NCBI GenBank assembly: GCA_905480125.1
Contig: CAJQPE010000067.1
Coordinates: 1-44,277 of the forward strand
Reading direction: 5' to 3'
DNA length: 44,277 nt
Source of the DNA: an uncultured Flavobacteriales bacterium
Lineage (GTDB): Bacteria > Bacteroidota > Bacteroidia > Flavobacteriales_G > NORP312
Below are positions 17,825 to 27,310 of this stretch, piece by piece. The position numbers were made by a program, and so were the translations under genes. The notes under the pieces were generated by a model. That model made no database searches. It was not told where the DNA came from and was given only the letters and a program-made list of their open reading frames with translations. Each line of letters starts with the position of its first letter. The stretch's first letter is position 1.

Positions 17825-20257
17825 ATGCTAAATAAACTTCACTCTTTCATTCTTGCGGCAATCTTAATTTTTAGTGCAAGTGCTTCACTCTCGCAAATTT
17901 ATGAGCCTGTAAAATGGTCGTTTGATTCGAAAAAAATAAGTGGAGATAAATTTGAAATTTCTTTTCATGCTTCAATTGATGAAGGTTGGCATATGTATTC
18001 ACAGTTTTTACCAAGTGATGACGGCCCAATTGCAACAACATTTAACTACGATTCTGGTGCAGGATATGTATTAAACGATGGCGTAACAGAGCCCTCTCCA
18101 ATTTCAGAATTTGATCCAAATTTCGAAATGAAACTAAACTACTTTGAAGAAGAAGTAACCTTCAAACAATTAGTAACATTAACAAATGAATCGGCAACTA
18201 TAAAAGGTTATTTGAATTTTATGGTTTGTGATGCATCTAAGTGTTTACCCCCTACCGATATCGACTTCGAATTTTACCTTAAAGGTTCTGCAAAAGAAAC
18301 AGAAAAGGAAGAAATAATAGAATACAATGATTCAGCGCAAGCAATACAAACATCAGATAACGAATCTCAAATATACGATCCCGCGAGCTGGACCTACGAA
18401 ACCAATGATCTTGGTAACTATGAATATGAACTTGTTTTTAATGTTAAAATTGAAGAAAATTGGCACATATATTCTCAACATTTACAGGGTGACGGACCCC
18501 TGCCAACAGAATTTCTGTTTGAAGAAGATGCTACCGGATATGAATTAATTGGTAAAGTTTCTGAAAGCGATAATATACACACTGGCTATGACCCTAACTT
18601 CGATATGGAGTTGTCTTACTTCGAAAATGAAGCAACATTTAAACAAAAAATTAAACTAACAGCAGTAGGTGCGTCAATACAAGGTGAACTAGTTTACATG
18701 ACCTGCGATGATTCTAAATGCTTACCGCCAGAATACATTCCTTTTGAGTTTTCCCTTGGAGAAAGCATTGAGCAAAGTGTTGAGGAGGCAGTCGCAAATA
18801 TTACAGAGGATGATAGTTCTGAGCGCTCGCTAATTATGATTTTCTTTTGGGCTTTTCTGAGTGGTTTTGCAGCACTGCTTACCCCATGTGTATTCCCAAT
18901 GATCCCTATGACAGTAAGTTTTTTTACCAAACAGAGTAAGACAAAGTCCGCAGGCATTAGAAATGCGCTTTTTTATGGAGTTTGTATCGTGATTATCTAT
19001 GTAGTTTTAGGGACAGTAGTAACTGCTCTTTTTGGATCAGACGCTTTGAATGCGCTTTCAACTAATGTATATTTTAATATCTTTTTCTTTGTTCTATTGA
19101 TCATCTTTGCAGTTTCATTTCTAGGAGCATTCGAAATTACGCTTCCTAGTTCGTGGGTAAATAAAGCAGACCAAGCATCTGATAAAGGTGGGCTAATCGG
19201 AATCTTTTTTATGGCTTTTACATTAGCTCTGGTTTCTTTTTCTTGCACTGGACCAATTGTTGGAACATTACTCGTAGAGGCTGCAAGCATTGGTGGATAT
19301 GGGCCTATTATAGGCATGTTAGGTTTCTCCCTCGCATTAGCGCTTCCGTTTGGATTATTTGCAGCGTTTCCGGGGTGGTTAAACTCCTTACCTCAGTCGG
19401 GTGGGTGGTTAAATACTGTGAAAGTTTTTCTAGGGTTTTTAGAAATCGCACTTGCGTTCAAATTCTTATCCAACGCTGATTTAGTTGTTCAAGCGCACTA
19501 CCTTGAAAGAGAGGTGTTTTTGGCTATTTGGATAGGCGTTTTCTTTGCTTTGGCACTATACTTATTTGGATTTATACGATTACCGCATGACAGCCCTCTC
19601 GAAAGTCTTTCTGTAGGAAGAACAATTCTCGCCACCTTTACTTTAGTGTTTGTAATGTATTTAATTCCTGGATTATGGGGCGCTCCTCTAAAACTTATTA
19701 GCGGATTTCCCCCTCCAATGGCTTACAGCGAATCTCCTAATGGAGTTGGAGGAATTGGAGGCAATATTGCTGAACACGGCCCCGAAGGGACTCATGTTGG
19801 CCCTCAAGGACTGCCAGTATTTCATGACATGGACAAAGGTATCGCATACGCTAAAAAAATAGGCAAACCTGCTTTTTTAGATTTTACTGGTCACGCATGT
19901 GTCAATTGTAGAAAAATGGAAGAAAACGTTTGGGGTGAACCAGGAGTAATTAATATTCTTAAAGAAGACGTAGTTGTTATATCTCTTTACGTTGACGACA
20001 AACGGGATTTACCGACCTCCGAACAAAAAGAAGTTAAAGTAAATGGGAAAATAAAAAAACTTAGAACAATTGGAAATAAATGGAGTTACATCCAAACTAT
20101 TCGTTATAAAACTAACACCCAACCTTATTACATAATGCTTGGTCCCAATAACGAAGACTTATCCAATGGTTCTGCTGATTATGAGCATCATGGTAATGTA
20201 GAAGATTTCAGAGGTTGGCTTCAAGAAGGTTTATCTCTTTACGAAAAAGCCAAATAA
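17825..20257 (+). CDS. dsbD: Thiol:disulfide interchange protein DsbD with two N-terminal periplasmic domains
   Basis: DsbD passes electrons from cytoplasmic thioredoxin across the inner membrane to periplasmic proteins. The 810-residue protein has a signal peptide, then two copies of the nDsbD domain: residues about 25-160 with Cys135/Cys140 (MVCDASKCLPP) and about 185-320 with Cys294/Cys299 (MTCDDSKCLPP). Both copies begin with near-identical IYEPVKW or IYDPASW and share WHMYSQ/WHIYSQ. Next come about eight membrane helices with Cys355 (LTPCVFPMIP) and Cys474 (SFSCTGPIVG), then a thioredoxin-like domain with Cys692/Cys695 (GHACVNCRKM). All active cysteine pairs are present. The tandem nDsbD domain is the unusual point. 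Confidence 0.92.
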   Translation: MLNKLHSFILAAILIFSASASLSQIYEPVKWSFDSKKISGDKFEISFHASIDEGWHMYSQFLPSDDGPIATTFNYDSGAGYVLNDGVTEPSPISEFDPNFEMKLNYFEEEVTFKQLVTLTNESATIKGYLNFMVCDASKCLPPTDIDFEFYLKGSAKETEKEEIIEYNDSAQAIQTSDNESQIYDPASWTYETNDLGNYEYELVFNVKIEENWHIYSQHLQGDGPLPTEFLFEEDATGYELIGKVSESDNIHTGYDPNFDMELSYFENEATFKQKIKLTAVGASIQGELVYMTCDDSKCLPPEYIPFEFSLGESIEQSVEEAVANITEDDSSERSLIMIFFWAFLSGFAALLTPCVFPMIPMTVSFFTKQSKTKSAGIRNALFYGVCIVIIYVVLGTVVTALFGSDALNALSTNVYFNIFFFVLLIIFAVSFLGAFEITLPSSWVNKADQASDKGGLIGIFFMAFTLALVSFSCTGPIVGTLLVEAASIGGYGPIIGMLGFSLALALPFGLFAAFPGWLNSLPQSGGWLNTVKVFLGFLEIALAFKFLSNADLVVQAHYLEREVFLAIWIGVFFALALYLFGFIRLPHDSPLESLSVGRTILATFTLVFVMYLIPGLWGAPLKLISGFPPPMAYSESPNGVGGIGGNIAEHGPEGTHVGPQGLPVFHDMDKGIAYAKKIGKPAFLDFTGHACVNCRKMEENVWGEPGVINILKEDVVVISLYVDDKRDLPTSEQKEVKVNGKIKKLRTIGNKWSYIQTIRYKTNTQPYYIMLGPNNEDLSNGSADYEHHGNVEDFRGWLQEGLSLYEKAK

Positions 20258-20284
20258 AGCTTAAAAAATAATAGGCTAATTTTC

Positions 20285-20292
20285 TATATTTG
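20285..20292 (+). promoter_or_regulatory. -7 box (TATATTTG) for gmhA
   Basis: This exact TAnnTTTG match ends 7 bases before the ATG at 20300. No -33 TTG is seen at the expected distance. The transcript would have almost no leader. Confidence 0.45.
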
Positions 20293-20299
20293 ATGCTGA

Positions 20300-20872
20300 A
20301 TGGGTATCGACAACATTAGGCATAATTTTACTGAGGCGAATAAAGTTTTAGAAGAATTTATCTCCGAAGGGAAAAACTTCAAAGACATCTATACGGCCGG
20401 TAATTATATATTGGCCGCATTTCTTAATAATCATAAAATTATCTCTTGCGGTAATGGTGGTTCAATGAGCGATTCTATGCACTTTGCAGAGGAGTTCACG
20501 GGACGTTTTCGTGACAACAGAGACCCATTACCTGCAATAGCCATTTCAGATCCTGCCTATATTACATGTACTGCAAACGATTTTGGCTACAATAAAATTT
20601 TTTCGCGATTTATTAAAGGACACGGTCGAAAAGGTGATGTTTTGTTTGCTATCAGTACCAGTGGGAATTCTAAAAACATTGTAAACGCAGCAATAATGGC
20701 TAAGAAAAAAGGCATGATTGTTATCGCTTTAACAGGAAAAGACGGAGGTGAACTAGCAAAACATTGCGATGTAGAAATTCGTGCTCCTTACAGTGAATAT
20801 TCTGATAGGGTTCAGGAGATTCATATAAAGGTTATTCATTCTCTTATCGACTTCGTGGAAATTAATCTCTAA
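20300..20872 (+). CDS. gmhA: Phosphoheptose isomerase (SIS domain)
   Basis: GmhA converts sedoheptulose 7-phosphate to D-glycero-D-manno-heptose 7-phosphate, the first step to ADP-heptose for the LPS core. The 190-residue protein is of normal size. Family blocks are CGNGGSMSDSMHFAEEFTG at about 53-71, AISTSGNSKNIVNAA and the C-terminal Glu/His helix VQEIHIKVIHSLID, which carries the metal-binding residues. No other heptose gene is in the window, although a glycan block starts 1.5 kb downstream. The stop overlaps the ATG of the next gene by one base. Confidence 0.9.
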   Translation: MGIDNIRHNFTEANKVLEEFISEGKNFKDIYTAGNYILAAFLNNHKIISCGNGGSMSDSMHFAEEFTGRFRDNRDPLPAIAISDPAYITCTANDFGYNKIFSRFIKGHGRKGDVLFAISTSGNSKNIVNAAIMAKKKGMIVIALTGKDGGELAKHCDVEIRAPYSEYSDRVQEIHIKVIHSLIDFVEINL

Positions 20873-22410
20873 TGCTTGTTAAAACATTCGGCAGCGCTGT
20901 TTACGGAGTAAATGCTTCAACTATTACAGTTGAAGTTAATATAGGCAAAGGAATCAAGTTTTTCTTAGTTGGATTGCCTGATAATGCGGTCAAAGAAAGT
21001 CAACAGCGAATAGATGCCGCTTTAAAGAACAACGGATATAAAATACCAGGGAAGGGAATTACCATTAATATGGCTCCAGCAGACATTCGGAAGGAAGGTT
21101 CTGCTTACGACTTAACAATTGCTGTCGGAATTTTAGCTGCCTCCGAACAGATTAAATCTGACAGAGTAAGCGATTTCGTTATTATGGGGGAGCTATCTCT
21201 GGATGGAGGCTTACAGCCCATGAAAGGGATTTTACCCATCGCTATAAAAGCAATGGAGGAAGGCTTTAAAGGAATTATAATTCCAAAAGCAAATGCTAAA
21301 GAGGCTGGGATAGTTGGAAATCTAGATGTTTACGGGGTAGAAAATATTAAAGAGGTAATAGATTTCTTTGATGGAAAAATTGAATTAGAAAAAACGATTG
21401 TAGATACACGAAAAGAATTTTATGAAAAATTGAACGGAAGCGCGATCGACTTTTCTGATGTTAAAGGACAAGAAAACATTAAACGCGCACTTGAAATTGC
21501 TGCTGCTGGTGGACATAACGCTATCATGGTTGGCCCTCCTGGGGCTGGAAAAACTATGCTTGCTAAGCGTTTACCCACTATTTTACCTCCTCTCAACTTA
21601 CACGAAGCATTGGAGACAACCAAGATTCATTCTGTCGCTGGTAAAATGGAGAAAGGAGCTGGATTAATTAATCTTCGTCCTTTTCGCAGCCCACATCATA
21701 CAATTAGTGATATTGCTCTAGTTGGCGGGGGAAGTTTTCCTCAACCTGGAGAAATTTCGTTGGCACATAACGGAGTATTATTCTTAGATGAATTGCCTGA
21801 GTATAAAAGAACAGTTTTAGAGGTGATGAGGCAACCTCTTGAAGATAGAAGAGTTACAATTTCAAGAGCAAAATTTACTGTTGATTATCCAGCTAGCTTT
21901 ATGCTAATTTCTTCAATGAATCCATGCCCTTGCGGTTATTACAATCATCCTGAAAAAGATTGTGTTTGCGCCCCAGGTGTTGTTCAAAATTACCTTAACA
22001 AGATCTCAGGCCCATTGTTAGATAGAATAGACATTCACATTGAAGTTACTCCAGTTAAATTTGATGAGCTGAGCTCAAAAATTATAGAAGAAAAAAGTGA
22101 AATCGTTCGTGACAGGGTAATTAAGGCAAGAGATGTTCAAGAAAAAAGATATAAAGAAAACAAGGAGGTTCATTGCAACGCTCAGATGGAATCGAAGCAA
22201 TTAAGACAGGTTTGCAGCATAAGTCCTGAAGGAACCGCACTATTAAAAACCGCTATGGATAAGCTTGGATTATCCGCTAGAGCGTACGACAGGATTTTAA
22301 AAGTCTCAAGAACCATTGCAGATTTAGATAATAATCCTAATATTGAAACAAATCATTTAGCTGAAGCTATCCAATACAGAAGTTTGGATAGAGAAAGTTG
22401 GGCGGGTTAA
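20872..22410 (+). CDS. YifB/ComM-family Mg-chelatase-like AAA+ ATPase
   Basis: ComM-type ATPases are hexameric helicases that extend branch migration during natural transformation in some bacteria. The 512-residue protein has the family N-terminal domain (KTFGSAVYGVNA, then GLPDNAVKESQQRI), Walker A GPPGAGKT at 221-228, Walker B in VLFLDELPEYKR, and the Cys motif MNPCPCGYYNHPEKDC followed by a Cys at CVCAPG. Length is standard for YifB. It overlaps gmhA by one base, so they are probably co-transcribed although the functions look unrelated. Whether this organism is competent cannot be judged here. Confidence 0.92.
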   Translation: MLVKTFGSAVYGVNASTITVEVNIGKGIKFFLVGLPDNAVKESQQRIDAALKNNGYKIPGKGITINMAPADIRKEGSAYDLTIAVGILAASEQIKSDRVSDFVIMGELSLDGGLQPMKGILPIAIKAMEEGFKGIIIPKANAKEAGIVGNLDVYGVENIKEVIDFFDGKIELEKTIVDTRKEFYEKLNGSAIDFSDVKGQENIKRALEIAAAGGHNAIMVGPPGAGKTMLAKRLPTILPPLNLHEALETTKIHSVAGKMEKGAGLINLRPFRSPHHTISDIALVGGGSFPQPGEISLAHNGVLFLDELPEYKRTVLEVMRQPLEDRRVTISRAKFTVDYPASFMLISSMNPCPCGYYNHPEKDCVCAPGVVQNYLNKISGPLLDRIDIHIEVTPVKFDELSSKIIEEKSEIVRDRVIKARDVQEKRYKENKEVHCNAQMESKQLRQVCSISPEGTALLKTAMDKLGLSARAYDRILKVSRTIADLDNNPNIETNHLAEAIQYRSLDRESWAG

Positions 22411-22420
22411 AGAATTAATT

Positions 22421-23173
22421 ATGATTAAAGGGAAGAAAGTTGTTGTCGTAATGCCCGCATATAATGCGGCTTTAACACTCGAAAAAACCTATAAAGAAAT
22501 TGATTTCGATATTGTCGATGATGTCGTACTGGTTGATGACAACAGCCCAGACAACACTGTTGAAGTAGCTAAAAATTTAGGAATTAAATATGTTATTAAA
22601 CACGATCGAAATAAAGGTTATGGTGGAAATCAAAAATCTTGTTATAATAAAGCATTAGAAATTGGTGCAGACATTGTTATCATGGTTCATCCAGATTATC
22701 AATACACCCCGCTGCTGATTCCTTCTATTACACATATCATGGCAAACGATTTATATCCTGTTGTGCTATGCTCTAGGATTCTCGGAAAAGGAGCACTAAA
22801 AGGTGGTATGCCAATGTATAAATACATCGCAAACCGATTTTTAACCTTAACTCAAAACATCCTTATTGGCCAAAAGTTATCCGAATACCATACTGGGTAT
22901 AGGGCCTTTTCGAAAGAAGTTTTAGAATCGATTGATTACATGGCCAACTCAGATGATTTTGTGTTTGATAATCAAATGCTTTCTCAGATTTTTTACGCTG
23001 GTTTTGAAATTGGAGAAATTACTTGCCCGACTAAATATTTTGAAGAGGCTTCTTCAATAAATTTTTCTAGAAGTTCAACCTATGGATTAGGAGTACTAGC
23101 CACTTCATTAAAGCATTTTTTGCAACGAATGGGATTAGGTAAATTTAAGATTTATGAAAAACCTAAAAAATAA
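22421..23173 (+). CDS. Family 2 glycosyltransferase (dolichyl-phosphate-mannose-synthase-like), soluble
   Basis: The 250-residue GT-A enzyme has the family opening VVVVMPAYNAALTLEKTYKE, DDVVLVDDNSPDNT, KHDRNKGYGGNQKSCYN and HPDYQY as the metal-binding acidic region. There is no clear membrane helix; the C-terminus ends in FLQRMGLGKFKIYEK. It probably uses a nucleotide sugar and a lipid-phosphate or glycan acceptor. It starts 10 bases after the ATPase gene and opens the plus-strand glycan block. Confidence 0.88.
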   Translation: MIKGKKVVVVMPAYNAALTLEKTYKEIDFDIVDDVVLVDDNSPDNTVEVAKNLGIKYVIKHDRNKGYGGNQKSCYNKALEIGADIVIMVHPDYQYTPLLIPSITHIMANDLYPVVLCSRILGKGALKGGMPMYKYIANRFLTLTQNILIGQKLSEYHTGYRAFSKEVLESIDYMANSDDFVFDNQMLSQIFYAGFEIGEITCPTKYFEEASSINFSRSSTYGLGVLATSLKHFLQRMGLGKFKIYEKPKK

Positions 23174-23203
23174 CCTTTTGAGTTTTGATTCCATCTCTAT
23201 GAT

Positions 23204-23932
23204 ATGAAACTAATTTCTGGCATGCACAGGTCTGGAACCTCCTTAATAGCCCGATTAGCTTTTGAGGCAGAAGGAGATTTGGGTAATCCAGCGACCTTCT
23301 ATCCAGGTGACCAATGGAATCCTGATGGATATTTTGAGCAACTGGATATTCATAAAATAAATATACCTTTAGTCAATGGTGTATGGGGGAAGCTTAGTTA
23401 CTTCAAACTACCTTCAACCGAGACAATTTTAGCTCGTTCTGAAAAATTAGCGCCACTTATCCAAAAATATGGAAAGAAGTATCAAGGTAAAATAATCAAA
23501 GAAACGAGATTCACTCTTACTCTGCCTGCTTGGATAAAACACGGAGCTGAAGTTGAAAAAGTTTTGATTTGTCTGCGAAATCCATCTGAGGTTGCCAATT
23601 CAATAAAAAAGAGAAATAAAACAATCCTAAGGCATGGTCTTGAACTCTGGTATATTCACAATAAAAGAATTATAGAAACTATTGGAGACATACCAACTTG
23701 GATTGTTTCCTACAATGACTTACTTGACGAAAAAACTTCATTTGGTGAGTTAAGATCGGCTTTATCATTTTTAGATTTACATCTTTCGGATGAAAGAATT
23801 ACAGAACTTAAAGAGCAATGCATCAAAACAAAAATGAACCATAATTCCAATATCAATTGTTCTTATCCGAAAAAAATTGCAGAACTTTGGAGAACACTCC
23901 AAGAAAAACATGCTAAACAATTGCAAAATTGA
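23204..23932 (+). CDS. Sulfotransferase-like P-loop protein
   Basis: The 242-residue protein starts with a PAPS-binding-type loop, KLISGMHRSGTSLIARLAFE, and has KVLICLRNPSEVANSIKKRN, resembling the 3'-phosphate-binding block of sulfotransferases. The C-terminal half is less typical. Sulfotransferases move sulfate from PAPS to sugars or other acceptors, and the position between two glycosyltransferases fits glycan decoration. The acceptor is unknown, and other P-loop kinases with a similar loop are not excluded. The stop overlaps the TTG start of the next gene (TTGA). Confidence 0.72.
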   Translation: MKLISGMHRSGTSLIARLAFEAEGDLGNPATFYPGDQWNPDGYFEQLDIHKINIPLVNGVWGKLSYFKLPSTETILARSEKLAPLIQKYGKKYQGKIIKETRFTLTLPAWIKHGAEVEKVLICLRNPSEVANSIKKRNKTILRHGLELWYIHNKRIIETIGDIPTWIVSYNDLLDEKTSFGELRSALSFLDLHLSDERITELKEQCIKTKMNHNSNINCSYPKKIAELWRTLQEKHAKQLQN

Positions 23933-24903
23933 ACCCTATCGAAATAAATACTGTTAGCGTTGTTATTCCCATTTTCAATGGCGAATCAACAATTGAAAAA
24001 CTAGTAGAAGTTGTCATCAAAACACTTGAACCTAAGTATAATCATGTAGAAATTATTTTAGTTAACGATGGCAGTAGTGATGATAGTCATGCATGTGCTT
24101 TACGCGCTTTTAAAAAATATCCAGACAACTTAAAATACATTCAGCTTGCCAAGAACTTTAGCGAACATAATGCTGTGATGGCGGGGTTAAATTATGTTAG
24201 TAGTGATTGTGTTTGTATAATTGATGATGATTTTCAAAATCCTCCTTCAGAGGTAATAAAGCTAGTTGAAAAGTTAAAGGAGGGTTATGATGTTGTTTAT
24301 AGTTATTATGCCAAAAAGAAGCACCACTGGTTTAGAAACTTAGGAAGTACATTTAACGATTGGATAGCTACAAAATTATTAAAAAAGCCTATTGGATTGT
24401 ATTTATCAAGTTTTAAAGTAATGCACAAAACCTTGGTAAATAACGTGATTAAATATAACGGCCCATTTCCTTATATCGATGGCATACTTTTGCGCTCTAC
24501 AAATAGAATCGGAACTCAGCTAGTAACTCATGAATACAGGGAAGATGGTCAATCTAATTATACGTTTACTAGATTAATTCGTCTCTGGTTAAATATGTTT
24601 ACTGGTTTCTCAATTGTTCCACTGCGAGTTGCTTCTTTTATAGGTATTATAATGTTCGTTATTACACCTTTTTTAATATTGTTCTATGCGTTATCCCATC
24701 AAATTGGTGGCGTATTTGTAAAACAAGTTATTCCTCCCGGTTGGGCTTCTATAATTATTTTGGTTAACTTTTTTGGAGGATTACAATTACTTGTTCTTGG
24801 AATAATTGGAGAGTATATTGGTAGGTTATTTTTGACAGCCAATCAATCTCCCCAATTTGTGGTGCGAAAAGCATACACCAAAAAAGAAATATATGAATGT
24901 TAA
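23929..24903 (+). CDS. Family 2 glycosyltransferase, GtrB/DPM1-like with C-terminal membrane helices
   Basis: The 324-residue protein has the GT-A motifs VSVVIPIFNGESTIEKLV, EIILVNDGSSDDS, DDDFQNPPSEV (DxD-type) and YREDGQSNYTFTRLIRLW. It ends in two membrane helices (from about 230; FGGLQLLVLGIIGEYIGRLF). GtrB-like enzymes transfer a sugar to polyprenyl phosphate for use outside the inner membrane. The start is TTG 23929, overlapping the sulfotransferase-like gene as TTGA. The end overlaps the next small gene by 11 bases. A second protein of the same type lies at 30867-31808. Confidence 0.88.
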   Translation: MNPIEINTVSVVIPIFNGESTIEKLVEVVIKTLEPKYNHVEIILVNDGSSDDSHACALRAFKKYPDNLKYIQLAKNFSEHNAVMAGLNYVSSDCVCIIDDDFQNPPSEVIKLVEKLKEGYDVVYSYYAKKKHHWFRNLGSTFNDWIATKLLKKPIGLYLSSFKVMHKTLVNNVIKYNGPFPYIDGILLRSTNRIGTQLVTHEYREDGQSNYTFTRLIRLWLNMFTGFSIVPLRVASFIGIIMFVITPFLILFYALSHQIGGVFVKQVIPPGWASIIILVNFFGGLQLLVLGIIGEYIGRLFLTANQSPQFVVRKAYTKKEIYEC

Positions 24904-25342
24904 TTTTAAAAACAGAAAGCTACAAACCCCTTATAGGGGGGGATTTAAAAGCATCGATTTAGCTATTCGCTTGGTTAATGAAGGAACTAAAGTTGCCGCA
25001 GGAGATTCAATATTATCCGAATATGGAGGTAATTTAAAGAATCCAGAAGTTGTTAGAGATGAGGTGAAAATTAAGTATTTGGATGTTCGAGAATCCAATA
25101 AGCATTATTCGCTTTTACAATTTATCAAATATATGAAGCAGGGTGCCTCATTTGAGTTTGAAATAATACCATTTACTGAAGAACGCAAAAAAATAGATAT
25201 CAGTGTCTTCTATAGTAGTTATGATCTATTTAAAAGCGAAACAGTATCGGAGTCCTCCAATGGGCTCGAAGAAGAAATAGAAAAAACAATTGAATACTTT
25301 GAAGACAAAAAAAAAATTATTAGCAATGATTCTCCCGAATAA
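24893..25342 (+). CDS. Unknown 149-residue protein inside the glycan block
   Basis: I do not recognise this protein. It is predicted to be soluble, with no signal peptide. It has the segments [20 protein letters not shown] and [20 protein letters not shown], and a very acidic, Lys-rich C-terminal tail ([16 protein letters not shown]). The ATG at 24893 overlaps the glycosyltransferase end by 11 bases, and the C-terminus overlaps the start of the aminotransferase gene by 17 bases, so it sits in a coupled chain and is likely translated. A link to the sugar pathway is suggested only by position. Confidence 0.6.
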   Translation: MNVNFKNRKLQTPYRGGFKSIDLAIRLVNEGTKVAAGDSILSEYGGNLKNPEVVRDEVKIKYLDVRESNKHYSLLQFIKYMKQGASFEFEIIPFTEERKKIDISVFYSSYDLFKSETVSESSNGLEEEIEKTIEYFEDKKKIISNDSPE

Positions 25343-26381
25343 TTTCAAAGCCGAATACAATAGTATTCAAGAGGAAATAAAAGCAAAAGCAATTGAAGTC
25401 CTTGAAAGTGGTTGGTATATCTTAGGAAATGAACTCGAGTCTTTTGAAGAAGAATTTGCTGATTATATTGGAGTTAAATATTGCATCGGAGTTGGCAATG
25501 GATTAGATGCATTATTTCTTAGCTTGAAAGCATTAGGTATTACAACGGGGGATGAAGTAATTGTTCCTTCCAATACATATATAGCAACGGTTTTGGTCGT
25601 TTCTCAAGTTGGTGCTAAACCTATATTTGTTGAACCAGAGGTTGGCTCGCATAATCTCAATCCCAAACTTATTGAAGCTAAAATTACTTCACAAACAAAA
25701 GCAATACTTCCTGTTCATTTGTATGGTTTGTGTGCTAACATGCCTGCTATAAAAAAAGTTGCGGAGAAACATAAGCTTTATATTGTCGAAGATGTTGCTC
25801 AAGCCCATGGGGCAAAAATCGATAACCAAAAAGCTGGTTCCTTTGGAAATACTGGTGCATTTAGTTTTTATCCTACCAAAAATTTAGGGGCATATGGCGA
25901 CGGAGGAGCTATAACGACCAACGATAGCGAGTTGGCAAAAGAGATTAAACTTCTCCGAAATTATGGATCTTCAAAGAAGTATTACAACGATATTATAGGA
26001 TATAATTCACGACTAGATGAGATGCAAGCGGCTTTCTTGCGAGTGAAATTGACCTATCTCGATTCATGGAATCAATTGAGAATTAATTCTGCCCAAGAAT
26101 TGAAAAACCAGTTTTCAAATGAAAAATGGACATGGCAAACCACACCTAGTAATTGCCAGCATATTTACCATCAATTAATTGCATGCTGCAAGGAAAGGGA
26201 TAAGACATTGGATCGCCTAGAAAAGAATGGTTTAAAATGTTTAATACATTATCCTATTCCGCCATATAAATCGGAAGCTTATAAAAAAATGTATACTGGC
26301 CATTCTTATCCTATTGCAGATAGCATTGCGCAAACCATTTTTAGTTTACCTCTGCATGGATATATGTGGGAGGCGAAATAA
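25326..26381 (+). CDS. DegT/DnrJ/EryC1/StrS-family sugar aminotransferase, FdtB-like
   Basis: This PLP enzyme aminates a keto-sugar nucleotide, plausibly at C3 of a dTDP-3-keto-6-deoxyhexose as in FdtB/QdtB. It has 351 residues from the ATG at 25326 ([17 protein letters not shown]). [44 protein letters not shown] (PLP Asp) and [17 protein letters not shown] with Lys185 are intact. It ends shortly after SLPLHGYM, so the usual last 15-20 residues are missing; I saw no continuation in the other frames. The gene overlaps the unknown gene upstream by 17 bases. Its likely ketoisomerase partner is at 35795-36199. Confidence 0.87.
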   Translation: MILPNNFKAEYNSIQEEIKAKAIEVLESGWYILGNELESFEEEFADYIGVKYCIGVGNGLDALFLSLKALGITTGDEVIVPSNTYIATVLVVSQVGAKPIFVEPEVGSHNLNPKLIEAKITSQTKAILPVHLYGLCANMPAIKKVAEKHKLYIVEDVAQAHGAKIDNQKAGSFGNTGAFSFYPTKNLGAYGDGGAITTNDSELAKEIKLLRNYGSSKKYYNDIIGYNSRLDEMQAAFLRVKLTYLDSWNQLRINSAQELKNQFSNEKWTWQTTPSNCQHIYHQLIACCKERDKTLDRLEKNGLKCLIHYPIPPYKSEAYKKMYTGHSYPIADSIAQTIFSLPLHGYMWEAK

Positions 26382-26386
26382 ATAAT

Positions 26387-27310
26387 ATGCATAAAACTAC
26401 CATACCAATAGAATATTACGACCACGAAGATAGAGACAATGTTTGCTTCCTATGCGATGAACCCAAATACACGTTAAAGTATAATGTAACCCATTTTGAT
26501 TTTCCTTTTAATTTTAAAAAATGTCAGTGTGGAATCGAAAAACAAACTCCGATGCCAAATGAGAAGTTTTTTGAATGGTTTTTTAATTCAGACATTTTCT
26601 ATAGTGCCAAAGACACCAAAAAAAAACATATTTGGGGGTTTTATGACTACTTCAAGGATGAGCCTTCTCGACTTGCAACATCCAAAAGACGTTACAAGAA
26701 GTTAAGCCATGTTTTTGAAAAAAAGAAACCACTCAATATCATGAAAGTCGGTCCATCCACGGGAACATTTCTTCATGTTGCGAAGGAAAAAGGACATAAT
26801 GCTCTTGGGTGTGATGTTTCCTGTGAATTTGTAAATTGGGCTAAAGAAAAATACAACGTACAAATTGACCATGGGCGTTTTGAAAAAATAGAGTATACAA
26901 ATGGTCAATTTGATGTGCTGATGTTGTTCAACGTAATTGAAAACATTCCAAATCAAGATGAATTTTTCAAATCGGTGAACAACCGATTAAATAAAGGTGG
27001 GCACTTTATTTTCAATTTTGTGGATGAGACAAATAATTGGGTTTCTCGCATACAAAAAGCTAAATATTTTATGTACCGACCTCCGATATGTTATATCTAC
27101 ACTTATAAAGTGGTTGAAATGATAATGGAAAAGTATGGGTTTAAAATCGTTTCTAACTTTCGTGATGTGCGTTATATGCACTTGGAAAAAATCCTAACTT
27201 TATTAAGTTGGAATTGGGCTTTGCCAATAATCCGAGCGTTAAAAATTGATACTATCAATTTTCCAATTTTCGCATATCCTTCAAGAATTATTGTAGCTGA
27301 GAAGATTTAA
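26387..27310 (+). CDS. Class I SAM-dependent methyltransferase with N-terminal Cys motif
   Basis: The 307-residue protein opens with a probable zinc site, CFLCDEP and then KKCQCG, and continues with a Rossmann methyltransferase: MKVGPSTGTFLHVAKEKGHN as motif I, GCDVSCEFVNWA, and FDVLMLFNVIENI. Such Cys4-plus-methyltransferase proteins are common in polysaccharide and deoxysugar clusters and methylate sugars at C or O. It starts 5 bases after the aminotransferase gene (ATG 26387) and ends the plus-strand block, convergent with the decayed GT-C copy. Confidence 0.82.
   Translation: MHKTTIPIEYYDHEDRDNVCFLCDEPKYTLKYNVTHFDFPFNFKKCQCGIEKQTPMPNEKFFEWFFNSDIFYSAKDTKKKHIWGFYDYFKDEPSRLATSKRRYKKLSHVFEKKKPLNIMKVGPSTGTFLHVAKEKGHNALGCDVSCEFVNWAKEKYNVQIDHGRFEKIEYTNGQFDVLMLFNVIENIPNQDEFFKSVNNRLNKGGHFIFNFVDETNNWVSRIQKAKYFMYRPPICYIYTYKVVEMIMEKYGFKIVSNFRDVRYMHLEKILTLLSWNWALPIIRALKIDTINFPIFAYPSRIIVAEKI

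Noticed and set aside
26360-26400. Frameshift at the end of the FdtB-like gene to explain its short C-terminus
   Set aside because: Neither alternative frame continues with sequence resembling the DegT C-terminus, and the downstream methyltransferase starts normally.
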